From NCBI GenBank assembly GCA_947471745.1, contig CANJKZ010000956.1, forward strand, positions 372,001 to 436,000: a DNA stretch of 64,000 bases. Reading direction: 5' to 3'. The translations under genes and the position numbers were made by a program. Of the stretch, positions 51,632 through 61,915 are shown in pieces (the stretch's first letter is position 1; every line of letters starts with the position of its first letter). The notes beneath the pieces were generated by a model. The model did no database searches. It had not been told where the DNA came from and saw only the letters and a program-made list of their open reading frames with translations. The stretch is from Closterium sp. Naga37s-1 (lineage: Eukaryota > Streptophyta > Zygnematophyceae > Desmidiales > Closteriaceae).

Positions 51632-54600
51632 CACTATGGCGTCGCTTTGAGTTCTCCCGTTCGACCCGGAGGGCAGACCCGTAGCATTTGACACGTGGCA
51701 CGACGATCTGCAACTGTACCTACTGAGCGATAGTAAGGACAGTGTCTCACTGTTTGACCACGTGTCCGGTGCCGCTCCAGCCCCTCCCGCCACAGCTGAC
51801 GTTTCGACTCGTTCCCAGTGGCTGTCTCGTGACGCTACTGCCCGCTTGGCCATTCGCAACCACCTGCCCGCGACCGAATGTGCTCACTTTGGCGAGCACA
51901 GGACAGCACAGGCCTTGTACGACGCTTTCGTTGCTCGCTACTCCTCCCCTGCCACTGCTGCTATTGGCAGGCTGCTACTGCCCTACCTGTTCCCTGAGCT
52001 GTCGGCTTTTGCCACAGTAGCCGACCTGGTTACCCACCTGCGCACTAGCGACGCTCGCTACCGCGCTGCCGTCCCTGCTGAGTTCCTTCCCACGAACCAG
52101 CCCCCCATGTTCATCACCCTCTACTTCATAGTCACTCGCCTCCCTGACTCCCTTCGCTCTGTCAGGGACCACTTCCTCACCCTTGACCCCACCTCCCTCA
52201 CTGTCGACCTCCTCGAGCAGCATCTCCTCGCAGCTGAGACTAGTGCAGTTGTTGTAGGTGCTGCTCGTGGCACTCCGCGCTCACCCTTCTTTGAGGGGTG
52301 CTCCCCCTCCCCCCTTTCCTCCTCCTTCGCCTCTGCTGCTGCTGCAGACGTCTCTGTTCCTGAGGACGTCGGTGCTGCTTTGACTAGTGCGAAGCGCCGC
52401 AACAGCAAGGGCAAGGGTGGCCGGGGTAGTGGAGGAGGCAGCGGTGGTGGTGGAGGTGGCAGTGGGAGTGGTGGTGGGGGCAGCGGTAGAGGAGGAGGAG
52501 GCGGTGGAGGTGGTGGCAGCGGTGGAACCGGTGGCGGCGGTGGAGGCTCTGGTGGCGGAGGTGGAGGCAGCGGAGGGAGTGGCGGCAGTGGAGGCGGTGG
52601 GACCAGTGGTGGTCGGTCTGGACCTCAGCGTAGAGGCCCTGGCGGTGGTCGGGGCCAGCAGCAGCAGCGTCGGAGCGAGACCCAGACGCCCCAGCAGCTC
52701 CGTGAGTGGTTGGTTCAGCGTGGGGCGGGTGAGGGTAGTGAGACCTGCCAGTATGCCATTCGTACGAGTGCCCGTGCGGGCTGGACATGCGGGAGGTTTC
52801 ACACTGAGCGCCGCTGCTTTGCCCGCCTTGACGACGCCTGGAGTACTGAGTTTGGTGATGACGTCGAGCGCCCCCGCTGGGCACAGTTGCCTCAGTCAGG
52901 AGTTGCTATCTTTGACCTAGACTTTGATGTTATTATCTCTGCCATGTATGATTTGTCTTTTAGTGCTGAGGGTGACTGTTACCGATGTGTGCCGCCTGAC
53001 CCAGGTATAGTTGCTGCTGCTCTAGGTGCTAGTGAGTCTGGTACTCCCCCTGGTACTACGCCTTCTCAGGCCCTGCACACCTTCACGTTGGACTCCGGCG
53101 CCTCGCGCTGTTTCTTTCGTGACAGCACCACTCTCACTCCTCTTCCTGCACCTGTCCCGGTCTGACTGGCTGACCCCTGTGGGGGCCCGGTCGTTGCCAG
53201 TTCCTCCACTGTCCTCCCGTGTCCGGCGGTTCCGTCCGGCTCACTTTCAGGTCTTCACCTCCCCTCGTTCTCTACGAACTTGGTGAGTACCACTGCCCTT
53301 CAGGATGCGATGGTCACTACCACCACTCCTGGGGGTCAGTGTGTGTCGATCTGCACGTGCACACGGACGGGGCGTCACCTGGCCACGTTCACTCGTCGGC
53401 CAGGGTCGAGTCTGTACACGCTGGCTACCGAGCATCCTCAGGTCGCTGCGTCTGCTCAGGTGTCCGCGTCAGGTCAGGTAGCCGCCTCTTGCTCGTGTCG
53501 CCTCCTGTCGCACCAGACTCTTCTTTGGCACCACCGCCTGGGTCACCCCTCACTGCCACGCCTTCGTGGCATGCACTCCCGTCTCCTTGTCTCTGGTCTC
53601 CCCAGGTCTCTGCCTCCCTTACCGCCCTCGCCTGCACCGCCCTGTCTTCCTTGCGTCGAGGTGCGGCAGCGCGCCGCTCCTCACTCCTCCTCGTTCCCCC
53701 CGACGACTGCTCCCCTGCAGACCCTCCACATGGACGTGTGGGGCCCAGCCCGCGTCAGTGGACAGGGCCGTGAGCGCTACTTTCTGCTGGTAGTTGACGA
53801 CTACACGCGGTACACCAAGTCTTCACCTTGCGCAGCAAGGGTGAGGTCTCTGCTGTCTTGATCCCTTGGATCCGCACAGTCCGTCTCCAGCTGAGCGAGC
53901 GGTTCGGCCAGGACCTTCCTGTCCTGCGTCTGCACTCTGACAGAGGTGGCGAGTTCTCCTCCGACCTCTTGCGGGACTTTTGTCGTGGGGAGGGCATTCT
54001 CCAGTCGTTCGTGCTTCCTTGCTCCCGGTCCGCCTCCTGTAGACCCCCTCCCGCCCCAAGTTCCTGCTCCCTCTAGAGTGTCTCAGGTAGACCCTCTCTC
54101 TGGTACTGCGCCTGTTCAGGTAGCTGTAGTCTCAGGTGCTGCTCCAAGTGCTACGTCTGGGGTGCTGCGTCTGGGGGTGCGGAGCCGGGGGGTGCGGGGT
54201 CTGAGGGTGCTGGGTCTGGGGGTGCTGAGCGTGAGGGTGTTGAGCCTGGGGGTGCTGAGTCGGAGGGTGCGGAGCCTAAGGGTGCTGAGTCGGAGCGTGC
54301 GGAGTCTGGGGGTGCTGAGCCTCGGGGTGTTGCTTCTTCTGGAGGTCCTGCTGGTGCTTCACCGCGACTGTCCTCGCAGCAGCTGCGTGAGTGGCTTGTT
54401 CAGTGCGCACAGCGTCGGGTTGGAGCTCCCGGAGCTGGCGAGCCTGGAGACACTGGAGCTGGAGGTGCTGCTGTTACTACTGGAGTTGGAGCAGCTGGAG
54501 CAGCTGGCGCCGGAGGCGTTGGAGCTTGTGTAGCTGGAGTTGGAGGCTCTGGCGCAGGAGGCGCTGGACCTGCTGGAGCTGGAGCTGTTGACCCTGGAGC

Positions 54601-55681
54601 TGGAGGTGCTGGAGGCACTGTGAGGCCGCGCCCGTACTTCGTTCCCCTGCTTCAGCAGGTTCTTGGTGTCCCGTCCTCTACTGGTCTTCCTCCTCCCTTC
54701 CTGTGTCCACCGCTTGACCAGTCGCAGCCACCGTTACAGCTAGCCTCCCCACTGCCTGTTCCCTCTCCTTACACTGAGCAGTCCGGAGGCCTTACAGAGC
54801 GTCGTGAGCCTGCGTCTCGTCCTGTCTTGCCTGTTCGCACTGCTCGTCGCGCTCCTCGTTTGCGTCCTCCTCCTATCCCACGCACACACACTATGGCACT
54901 CCAACCTTCCTCTGTTCCACTGCGTGTTCCTCTGCCTGCTCCTCCTGAGTCCTCTCTTCCTGAGGTCCTTGACCCTGAGTCTGACCGAGCGCGTGCTGCG
55001 AGTCCCACTGTCGCTCGTCTCCTTGCCACTGCATTCACTGACCCGTCTTCTGCTCTCGTTGCTGAGCTGCTTGACTTTGCTGCTGCCTGCCGTCTCGACT
55101 ACGCCTCTGCTCTCTTTGCTGAGTCTGTACCTGCCAGTCCTCCGTCCATCGGGGGTGAGTGTGCTCTTGGCACGGACGTCCTTGAGGACAGGCAGGAGGA
55201 CTTTGAGTGTCTTGCAGCTGCTGTACCTCATTTCACTTCCTTGCTGCTTGCCCCTGAGGGAGACCCGGATGCTCCAGACATCCCGACCCCACGCTCTTAC
55301 GCAGAGGCGATTACGGGTCCTTACTCCTCTCAGTGGCAGGCAGCTATGGATGCCGAGATGGCATCCTGGAAGTCCACAGGCACCTACGTCGACGAGGTTC
55401 CCCCACCTGGGGCGAACATAGTTGATGGCATGTGGATTTTCAGGGCGAAGCGGCCGCCAGGTTCTCCGCCTGCCTTCAAGGCGCGTTACGTTGCTCGAGG
55501 CTTCAGCCAGCGACAGGGAGTTGACTACTTCTAGACCTTCTCCCCCACCCCGAAGATGACTACTCTTTGGGTGTTGCTGCACGTCGCTGCTCAGCGTGAC
55601 TACGAGTTGCACTCCTTGGACTTCAGTACAGCCTTCCTTCAGGGCAGCCTGCACGAGGAGATCTGGCTGCGCCGCCCACCT
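51632..55681 (+). pseudogene. Element G gag to reverse transcriptase, first part
   Basis: Gag begins near 51632. FGEHRTAQALYDAFVARYSS lies near 51890. The Gly-rich tract (about 52400-52610) is followed by the Cys/His motif (about 52747-52820). The protease LDSGAS is near 53090. Integrase sequence (WHHRLGH near 53530, CLPC near 53650, HMDVWGP near 53730, HSDRGGEF near 53935) comes next, then the hinge (about 54030-54620), pre-RT and the first part of reverse transcriptase up to the insertion of H. Broken in many places. Confidence 0.8.
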
Positions 55682-55686
55682 TATTT

Positions 55687-55819
55687 TGTCAGAATGTTAT
55701 ATTTGTCTAGCCTGCAGTGGGGTACTCAATAACGAGTACAGCCCAATTTAGGGTTTCCTATATGTACTCAACTGCTTGCTAGTGAAACCCCTCTTTCTCT
55801 CATTCCTCATTTCTTCACA
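55687..55819 (+). repeat. 5' LTR of element H
   Basis: 133 bp, TGTCAGAATGTTATATTTG...TTCTTCACA, followed by the primer site. It carries a CAGTGGGGTA form of the group 1 LTR core. Confidence 0.9.
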
Positions 55820-57210
55820 TGGTATCAGAGCAGGTCGACCATCACGGGTCGATCCTGTGCATGGCCCACCATCAGCTTCCGCTGCTGTCCTGCCTATCGC
55901 GCGCCTCAGGCGCGCGCTGCCTACCTGCCTGCCTGCCTGCCGGCCCGTCGTGCACCCCGTTGCGCGCGACGGTGCCCTGCCCGTCGTGCGCCTCGTGGCG
56001 CGCGACGGTGCCCTGCCCGTCGCGGCCCCGTCGCGGCCCCGCCCCGGCCCTGCTCCGTCGCCTGTCGCGGCCCCGTCGCCTGTCGCTGCCCCGTCGCGGC
56101 CTCGCCCCGGCCCTGCCCTGTCGCCCGTCGCGGCCCCGTCGCGGCTTTGCCCCGGCCCTGCCCTATCGCCTGTCGCGGCCCCGTCGCCTGTCGCGGCCCC
56201 GTCGCGGCCTCGCCCCGGCCCTGCCCCGTCGCCCGTCGCGGCCCCGTCGCGGCCCCGCCCTGGCCCTGCCCCGTCGCCTGTCGCGGCGCACCGGGGGCCC
56301 GAACCGCCCCCCCACCCCCCCCTTCCCGTCGCCTGTCGTGGCGACCTAGGGGGGCTGCACGTCGCCCCCCCTTCTGTCGCCCGTCACGGCGCCCTGGGGG
56401 GGCCTCCCGTCTTCGTCGTGGCCCTGCCCTGCAGCTGCCCTGCCCTGCAGCTGCCCTGCCCCGGCCCTGTCGCGGCCCTGCCCCCCCCCCCCCCCTACCC
56501 TCCCTACCCGCCATCTACGGCCCTGCCCTGTGTTAGGATTTGGGGGTGGCGAGTAGGGGGTGGCGGGTGTGTGGCCTCACCTGCTCCTCCTCCTCCTCCG
56601 TCTCCCACTGCTGCAGCTGCCGCTGAGGGGGGTGGGTGTGTGGGAGTCGACGGAGTGGTGCTAGGGGGTGGAGTGTGAGTGAACCTAGGGGTGCAGCAGG
56701 GGGTGTGTGAAAGGGGGGTGGGACAGTTTGGGGAGGTTGAAGGGGGGTGGCCGCCGTGAAGCCCGCAGCTCCAGTCGCCCGTGAGACCGTTGTGCCAGTC
56801 GCCCGTGAGCCCGTTGCTCCAGTTGCCCGTGAGCCCGTTGCTCCAGTCGCCCGTGGGTCCGTTGCTCCTGCCGGTAAGAGTTAGCCGCGGAGCCAGTTAC
56901 TCCAGTAGCCCGTGTGCCAGTTGCTCCAGTTGCCAGTATGCCAAAGGCTCCAGTTGCCCATGTGCCAGTTGCTCCAGTTGCGCCGTGTGCCAGCAGCTTC
57001 AGCTGCCGCCCACTACCTCCTCTCCTCTCATAGTCCCTCCTCCTCCACACTTGCCCTCTGTGATAGCTTCTAGCTTTGCTTATATTTGTGAACTATAAAC
57101 TACTGCTTCTTATACTTGTGCTCAGAATGTGTGGTGACTTCGTGATCCACCCTGAGCTTGTTCTTCTTTGCTTGTTGTGCTGATTACACCCCACTTTGGC
57201 TATGGGGGTG
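55820..57210 (+). other. Internal region of element H
   Basis: Primer site, then an array of CCGTCGCGGCCCCG-like units, then less repetitive sequence with a GTTGCTCCAGTTGCCCGTG-like set of short repeats (about 56770-57000). The 3' part (57118-57210) matches the 3' block of group 1 and ends in the polypurine tract. The reading frames are translations of repeats and I support no product. Confidence 0.7.
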
Positions 57211-57341
57211 TGTCAGAATGTTATATTTGTCTAGCCTGCAGTGGGGTACTCAATAGTGAGTACAGCCCAATTTAGGGTTTCCTATATGTACTCAACTGCT
57301 TGCTAGTGAAACCCCTTTCTCTCATTCCTCATTTCTTCACA
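57211..57341 (+). repeat. 3' LTR of element H
   Basis: 131 bp, preceded by TATGGGGGTG. Element G reverse transcriptase sequence resumes immediately after it. Confidence 0.9.
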
Positions 57342-58519
57342 GGTTTCAGTGGGACGTTTCCTACAAGTACTTAGTGGAGCCTCTGCCGGCCAGTCTACGG
57401 TCTCCGCCAGGCGCCTCGCGAGTGGCACGACACACTGAGGACTACACTTGCTGCTCTTGGGTTTTTTCCTTCTACAGCAGACCCGTCACTGTTTCTACGC
57501 ACCGACACCTCGCTGCCGCCGTTCTACGTCCTAGTGTACGTCAACGACCTCGTCTTTGCCACTGCTGACACTGAGGCACTGACCCTTGTGAATTCCGAGC
57601 TGCAGAAGAGACACACCTGCACTGACCTAGGTGAACTGCGCAGCTATCTTGGCCTGCTGATCACCCGGGACAGAGCACGGCGCACCATCACACTGACTCA
57701 GTCACACATGGTGCACCAGGTCCTCCAGCGCTTCGGCTTCCAGTACTCCTCACCACAGCTCACTCCTCTTACTACCAGCCACTCGCTCTCAGCTCCACCT
57801 TCGGACGAGTCCGTAGAGCCGAGTGGTCCGTACCCAGAGCTTGTGGGTTGCCTCATGTACCTGATGACGTGCACTCGACCAGACCTCGCGTACCCTCTCA
57901 GCCTCCTGGCTCGTTACGTGGCTCCCGGCAGGCACCGAAAGGTGCACTGGGATGCTGCGAAGAGGGTACTGCGTTACTTGTGCAGTACGTGAGGCATGGG
58001 GCTCGTGCTTGGAGGACGGGGTCCAGTTGTCCTCACCGGTCACGGAGACGCCTCTTGGGTTGACGACTCAGCTACGCAACGGTCGTCACAGGGTTACACC
58101 TTCAGCCTCGGTTCCGGCTCTGTTTCTTGGCGGTCTACCCGCTCGTCTTCGGTTCTCAGATCCAGTTGTGAGGCTGAGATCTACGCCGGGGCCATGGCTG
58201 CTCAGGAGCTAGGTTGGCTCACCCTCTGCTGACCGACTTGGGAGAGCAGCCTCGTTCGCCACCAGTTCTGTACGTAGACAACAAGGTCATGATTGCCTTG
58301 TGTCAGGAGCACAAACTGGAGCACCGAACGAAGCACATCGCTCTGCGATACTTCCTTGCTCGTGAGTTGCAGCAGCGTGGTCAGCTTCGTCTTGCGTACG
58401 TGGCCACTCGGGCCAACACTGCTGATGTCTTCACCAAGGCACTTCCGCCTGGTGATCATCAGCGCTTTGTTACTGTGTTAGGCCTTGTGCCTACTTTACC
58501 TCACTTACTTACTGCCTGA
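57342..58519 (+). pseudogene. Element G reverse transcriptase and RNase H, second part
   Basis: Continues reverse transcriptase past element H (VYGLRQAPREW near 57390, the YV-DD box near 57535), then the connection and RNase H (SSCEAEIYAGAMAAQE near 58160, LYVDNKVMIALCQEH near 58265, ANTADVFTKAL near 58415). Broken. Confidence 0.82.
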
Positions 58520-58705
58520 CTCTACGTGTACTGTGATCTATATATAAATCTGCATGTGAACTGGCCTTGTGGCCCTTTGCTTGTGCTCGGACTGTGTGGT
58601 GACTTTGTGATCCACCCTGAGCTTGTTTTGCTTTGCTTCTTCTCTTGACTGGTCTTGTGACCATTGCTTGCTCTTGCTATCCCCCACTTCGCCTATGGGG
58701 GTGTG

Positions 58706-58852
58706 TCAAACATATATGCTTAGTTGTATCTAGGCTTAGTTGTATCTAGGATGTATGGGGGCTAGCTTTAGGGGGTACAGAAACCTTCTCGACATTTCAC
58801 TTGTACCCCCCCCTTTCTCCTAATCCACTCATTCTCGTAACTTGCTTTCACA
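58706..58852 (+). repeat. 3' LTR of element G
   Basis: 147 bp, TGTCAAACATATATGC...TTTCACA, preceded by CCCCCACTTCGCCTATGGGGGTG. It holds an internal duplication of TTAGTTGTATCTAGG and only a modified form of the group 1 LTR core. Confidence 0.8.
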
Positions 58853-59489
58853 AAAAAAAGTGGCTATCTTGTAAACGGAAGGTTACGGGTGTGTTATAAA
58901 TCTTATAAATCGAAACAATTTAAAATACTTTGAATATTTCTCACATTTCTAGAAATAGGTTCCTCATAATGAGTTTGGATATTTGCTGATGTCAAAATTG
59001 GAATTTCCGAGTCAGCACGGGAACGAATTCGCATTTCGCATAGGTAAAAACGTACGCGCTGTTCCATTTTTCACTATAGTACATTACTGTTTCGTTTATC
59101 AGACATATATGTCTTAACTCATACACACGCATGGGTCCCTTATAAACAAGACTCCCATTTATAAGAATCTACCCTGATTTAAGACACCCATATCTTCAAT
59201 TCAACATTATCTATCTTCTATCCCAGTGATGACAGTAGTTAGTGCTCGCAAGGGGGATGTATCTAAAAGCAGTTGAGTGGCAGCAATCCACTGCACTGAA
59301 GGATTATTGGCATTTTTACATGCACACGCCTATGTGAAGTTGATTTGGTCGTGTTCCCAATAGAATCCATGTTTTACTAAAGAATCAGCATTTCATATTT
59401 GTTTTATTGAAACTGCATGCACCTATAAATTTTACTAGATTAGAAGCACACTCCCTAAAAAACTTGCTTTATTAGAAGCGCGGGTGCGC
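58853..59489. other. AT-rich stretch without a recognised gene
   Basis: About 640 bp of lower GC content than the surrounding elements. I see no open frame of note, no repeat and no LTR end. It may be host intergenic sequence or an old unrecognisable transposon. Confidence 0.4.
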
Positions 59490-60151
59490 TAATCGTGGAG
59501 AGTCACTCTACAACTGTGGTAGCTGGACTACGTGGGAGGCAATGGGGTTGTAAGGATGATCATGGCTTTACTTGTTTTCTCTAGTACTTGCACAATTGTC
59601 GGTTCACGGGGCAATTTGGCAAGATTTTCACTAAGAACAATGATACACAATGCTTTGGCAAAGGTGACTACGTCAGAAGCAAGGCAATTTGGCATCCTAG
59701 CAGGTCGACCTCCAGCACGTACATGGCGACTTGCCAACGCACCAAGAGGGCGACATGCCAGTGTTGCATCAGGGCGGCTAGCCAACAGTGCAGCAAGGTG
59801 GCCTACCAGCGTTGCAGCCGCAGGTGACCACGTGCGCACATGTGCGCACCTACCAAGTAGGTGCAGGTCGACGGTTGCACCGTCATACACATTGCGCAGG
59901 CGGCCATGTCGACGGTTGCGCCAGGTGCACAAAGTCAACCACGTGCTACTCAACCCGCAGGTCGACTTCGCCAAAACCACATGGCAATGATGTTTGCGCA
60001 CCCCCGAAGAACCTCATCGACTAGGTTACTTGGTCGACCCGAAGAGGCCGCTAAGTCGGCGTCCACTTGACCGTAAGTCGATGGTAACCGAAGTCGGCCG
60101 CTGAGACCCGACGATGTTTGCCGACTGTGTCAGCATCGTCGTGTTCGGCTT
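59490..60151 (-). repeat. Dispersed repeat R2, counterpart of R1
   Basis: Read on the minus strand it lines up with about 7780-8450 through a series of shared words (see R1). A 157-codon open stretch runs on the minus strand (59528-60001) with the segment TIVQVLEKTSKAMI. R1 has a similar VQVLENAGKATI segment, so an old coding origin is possible but no domain is recognised. It abuts the LTR of piece Q. Confidence 0.55.
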
Positions 60152-60831
60152 TGTCAAGAAACAAATTGAACGAGAATGATGAATATGAGAGCATGCAGGA
60201 GTACAAGTAGGAAACCCTAACATGCAAAAGAGATGCACTCACTAGAGAGTACGTCACCGTAGCCTATAACTAAGATATGTCACACATATATGATCTGACA
60301 CACCCCCATAGGATAGGTGAGGGATGGTCAAGAAAGCAAGAGAAGCAACAGCCCATGGCGGCTCAATAAGTCCAACCACAGAGACGAGCGGTCATAAGAC
60401 CAGTCAGCAAGTGACAACAAATCATGTGATGCAAATCAGGCTGGCACTACTACTCCAGTCACTAAGACAAATGGCCACAAGGCCACTCCAGGAGTTCATA
60501 TAAATATAAGCAGCATCACATACAATACAAGATACAAAGAGCAATTCTAAACTAAGTGAGGACCCGTAGGAATAAGGCCAAGCTACATGCAAAACCGATG
60601 ATGATCAAGAGGCGAGGGCAGTGAAGATATCAGCGGTGTTGGCCTCTGAGGCCACTGTAACCACGCGGGCCTGGCCGCGCTGCAGCAACTCACGTAGCAG
60701 GAAGTAACGCAGCTGGATGTGCTTTGCCTTGCACACTAATCAAGGCTCCTGACGCAGGAGGATCATGGCCCTGTTGTCAGCGAACAGGACCGGAGCAGAG
60801 CAAGGCGACTCACCTAGGTCAGTGAGCAAGA
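60152..60831 (-). mobile_element. Ty1/copia piece Q, 3' end
   Basis: On the minus strand a 149-bp LTR (60300 to 60152, TGTCAGATCATATATG...) is preceded by CCTATGGGGGTG and a 3' block related to group 1 but diverged. RNase H end coding (about 60600-60831, with a QANTADIF-like end) lies beyond it. It stops where element I begins. It is an old and broken member related to group 1. Confidence 0.7.
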
Positions 60832-61684
60832 TGTTATGTGATGCTATCATTTGCATTCACGTCTGTCTGTCTCCCATCATATGTTCGTGCGTTGCATGCG
60901 TGGTGTGAGCGTGTGCAAGAATTTGTATTTGGCGTGGTTTGGATTTTCTGAGTATGTGTGAATGTTATTTGGCTTGAGCAGATATCTGAAGTGACTCCTC
61001 CGCTCAAGAGCTTTCCGACGAACCAAGAATCGTCGTGGTCGGAGCAAGAACGAGAAAGATATGATCGTTCGAAGTTTTGATTGTGATGCGACGACTATGG
61101 GAGAATGTGGGGTTGACTCCATAAGAGGTATAGACTTTGGGGGTTGGGAAATTCGTCACCATCACTGTAGAAGATGCCAAGTGGTTGGGAGAAACCAAAC
61201 CAGATTGGCAAGTGTGGCCAAGTTGGGTGAGGTGGATGGCATGGGTTGGGAAAGTGACAAATGTCAAAGTTGGGGTGCCTATAGAGAAGGGAATTGTGTG
61301 GTATGGGGTTTCCTTGGTTGGGGACTCTCTTGGGACCTTCCCTCTCGTCCTCCTCATCCCCCTATACCTGGTATATTGGTACTCTAACTCTCTTGGGTGG
61401 AACTTGTGAGACAATTGTGATTGAGTTAAGTTTCTATGGCAGCATACCCCCTTGTGGGCCGAAATTCATAACTCAAGTTATACTCCATTGTTTTATACGA
61501 TTCAAATTGGGAAAGATAGCCACGGTCAAGGGCTACAACATACTCGCGTTTGAAAATATTCTCACAGTGAAATGTTTGTCGACGACGTTTCTTATGAAGT
61601 AGACAATTCTGTCCAGAATTATAGACCAACGATTCTGTCATTTCGGCCCCTAATCTTCCTAGACTCCGTCCTTAGTCTCTAACA
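60832..61684 (+). repeat. 5' LTR of element I
   Basis: Bounded by TG and CA, about 853 bp, followed two bases later by the primer site. It is AT-richer than the element bodies. Short frames on both strands have no recognised product. Confidence 0.75.
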
Positions 61685-61915
61685 AGTGGTATCAGAGCTG
61701 ATTAAGGACTTTTTGGAGATTCTAATGAGGTGTGAAGAACCTTCTAGACCCACCATGGCCTGTGGGTGTGCCTAAGTGGCGTTCTAATTGCTGGATGTGA
61801 TTTCCGCTAAGGGGAAACTCTGCCGAAATTTCGTCAGCGCCGACACTTGTGAAAATATTGTGGGACTTTGGTGTGGACAACAAAGGGGGGAGCTGACACC
61901 TGACATTAGGTATAA

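Larger units (their letters stand above)
55687..57341 (+). mobile_element. Short non-autonomous LTR element H
   Basis: 1655 bp with LTRs at 55687-55819 (133 bp) and 57211-57341 (131 bp). They differ by two substitutions and a 2-bp length change. A canonical primer site (TGGTATCAGAGC, 55820-55831), a GC-rich leader array (about 55950-56520) and a polypurine tract (GGCTATGGGGGTG) are present, but no gag or pol. The internal 3' part shares the GTGATCCACCCTGAGCTTG block with group 1 elements. The flanking 5-mers TATTT and GGTTT match at three positions, consistent with an aged target duplication in element G. It would depend on proteins made by other copies. Confidence 0.85.
49924..58852 (+). mobile_element. 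Ty1/copia element G, interrupted by element H
   Basis: Group 1 element. It has a long minisatellite leader (49924-51631), gag-pol coding (51632-55681 and 57342-58519), the conserved 3' block, polypurine tract and a 3' LTR at 58706-58852 (147 bp). No 5' LTR of matching subtype is present. Its Gag and protease region is the most diverged of group 1 in the window, so it stands for a distinct subfamily. H lies within its reverse transcriptase. Broken in many places. Confidence 0.8.

Noticed and set aside
55819-57098. Possible protein genes in element H
   Set aside because: The frames are Pro/Arg/Ala-rich translations of GC repeats, with no known domain and no agreement with group 1 proteins.
58853-59489. 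Possible host gene exon in the AT-rich stretch
   Set aside because: No frame of useful length, no splice-site pattern or domain that I can defend.
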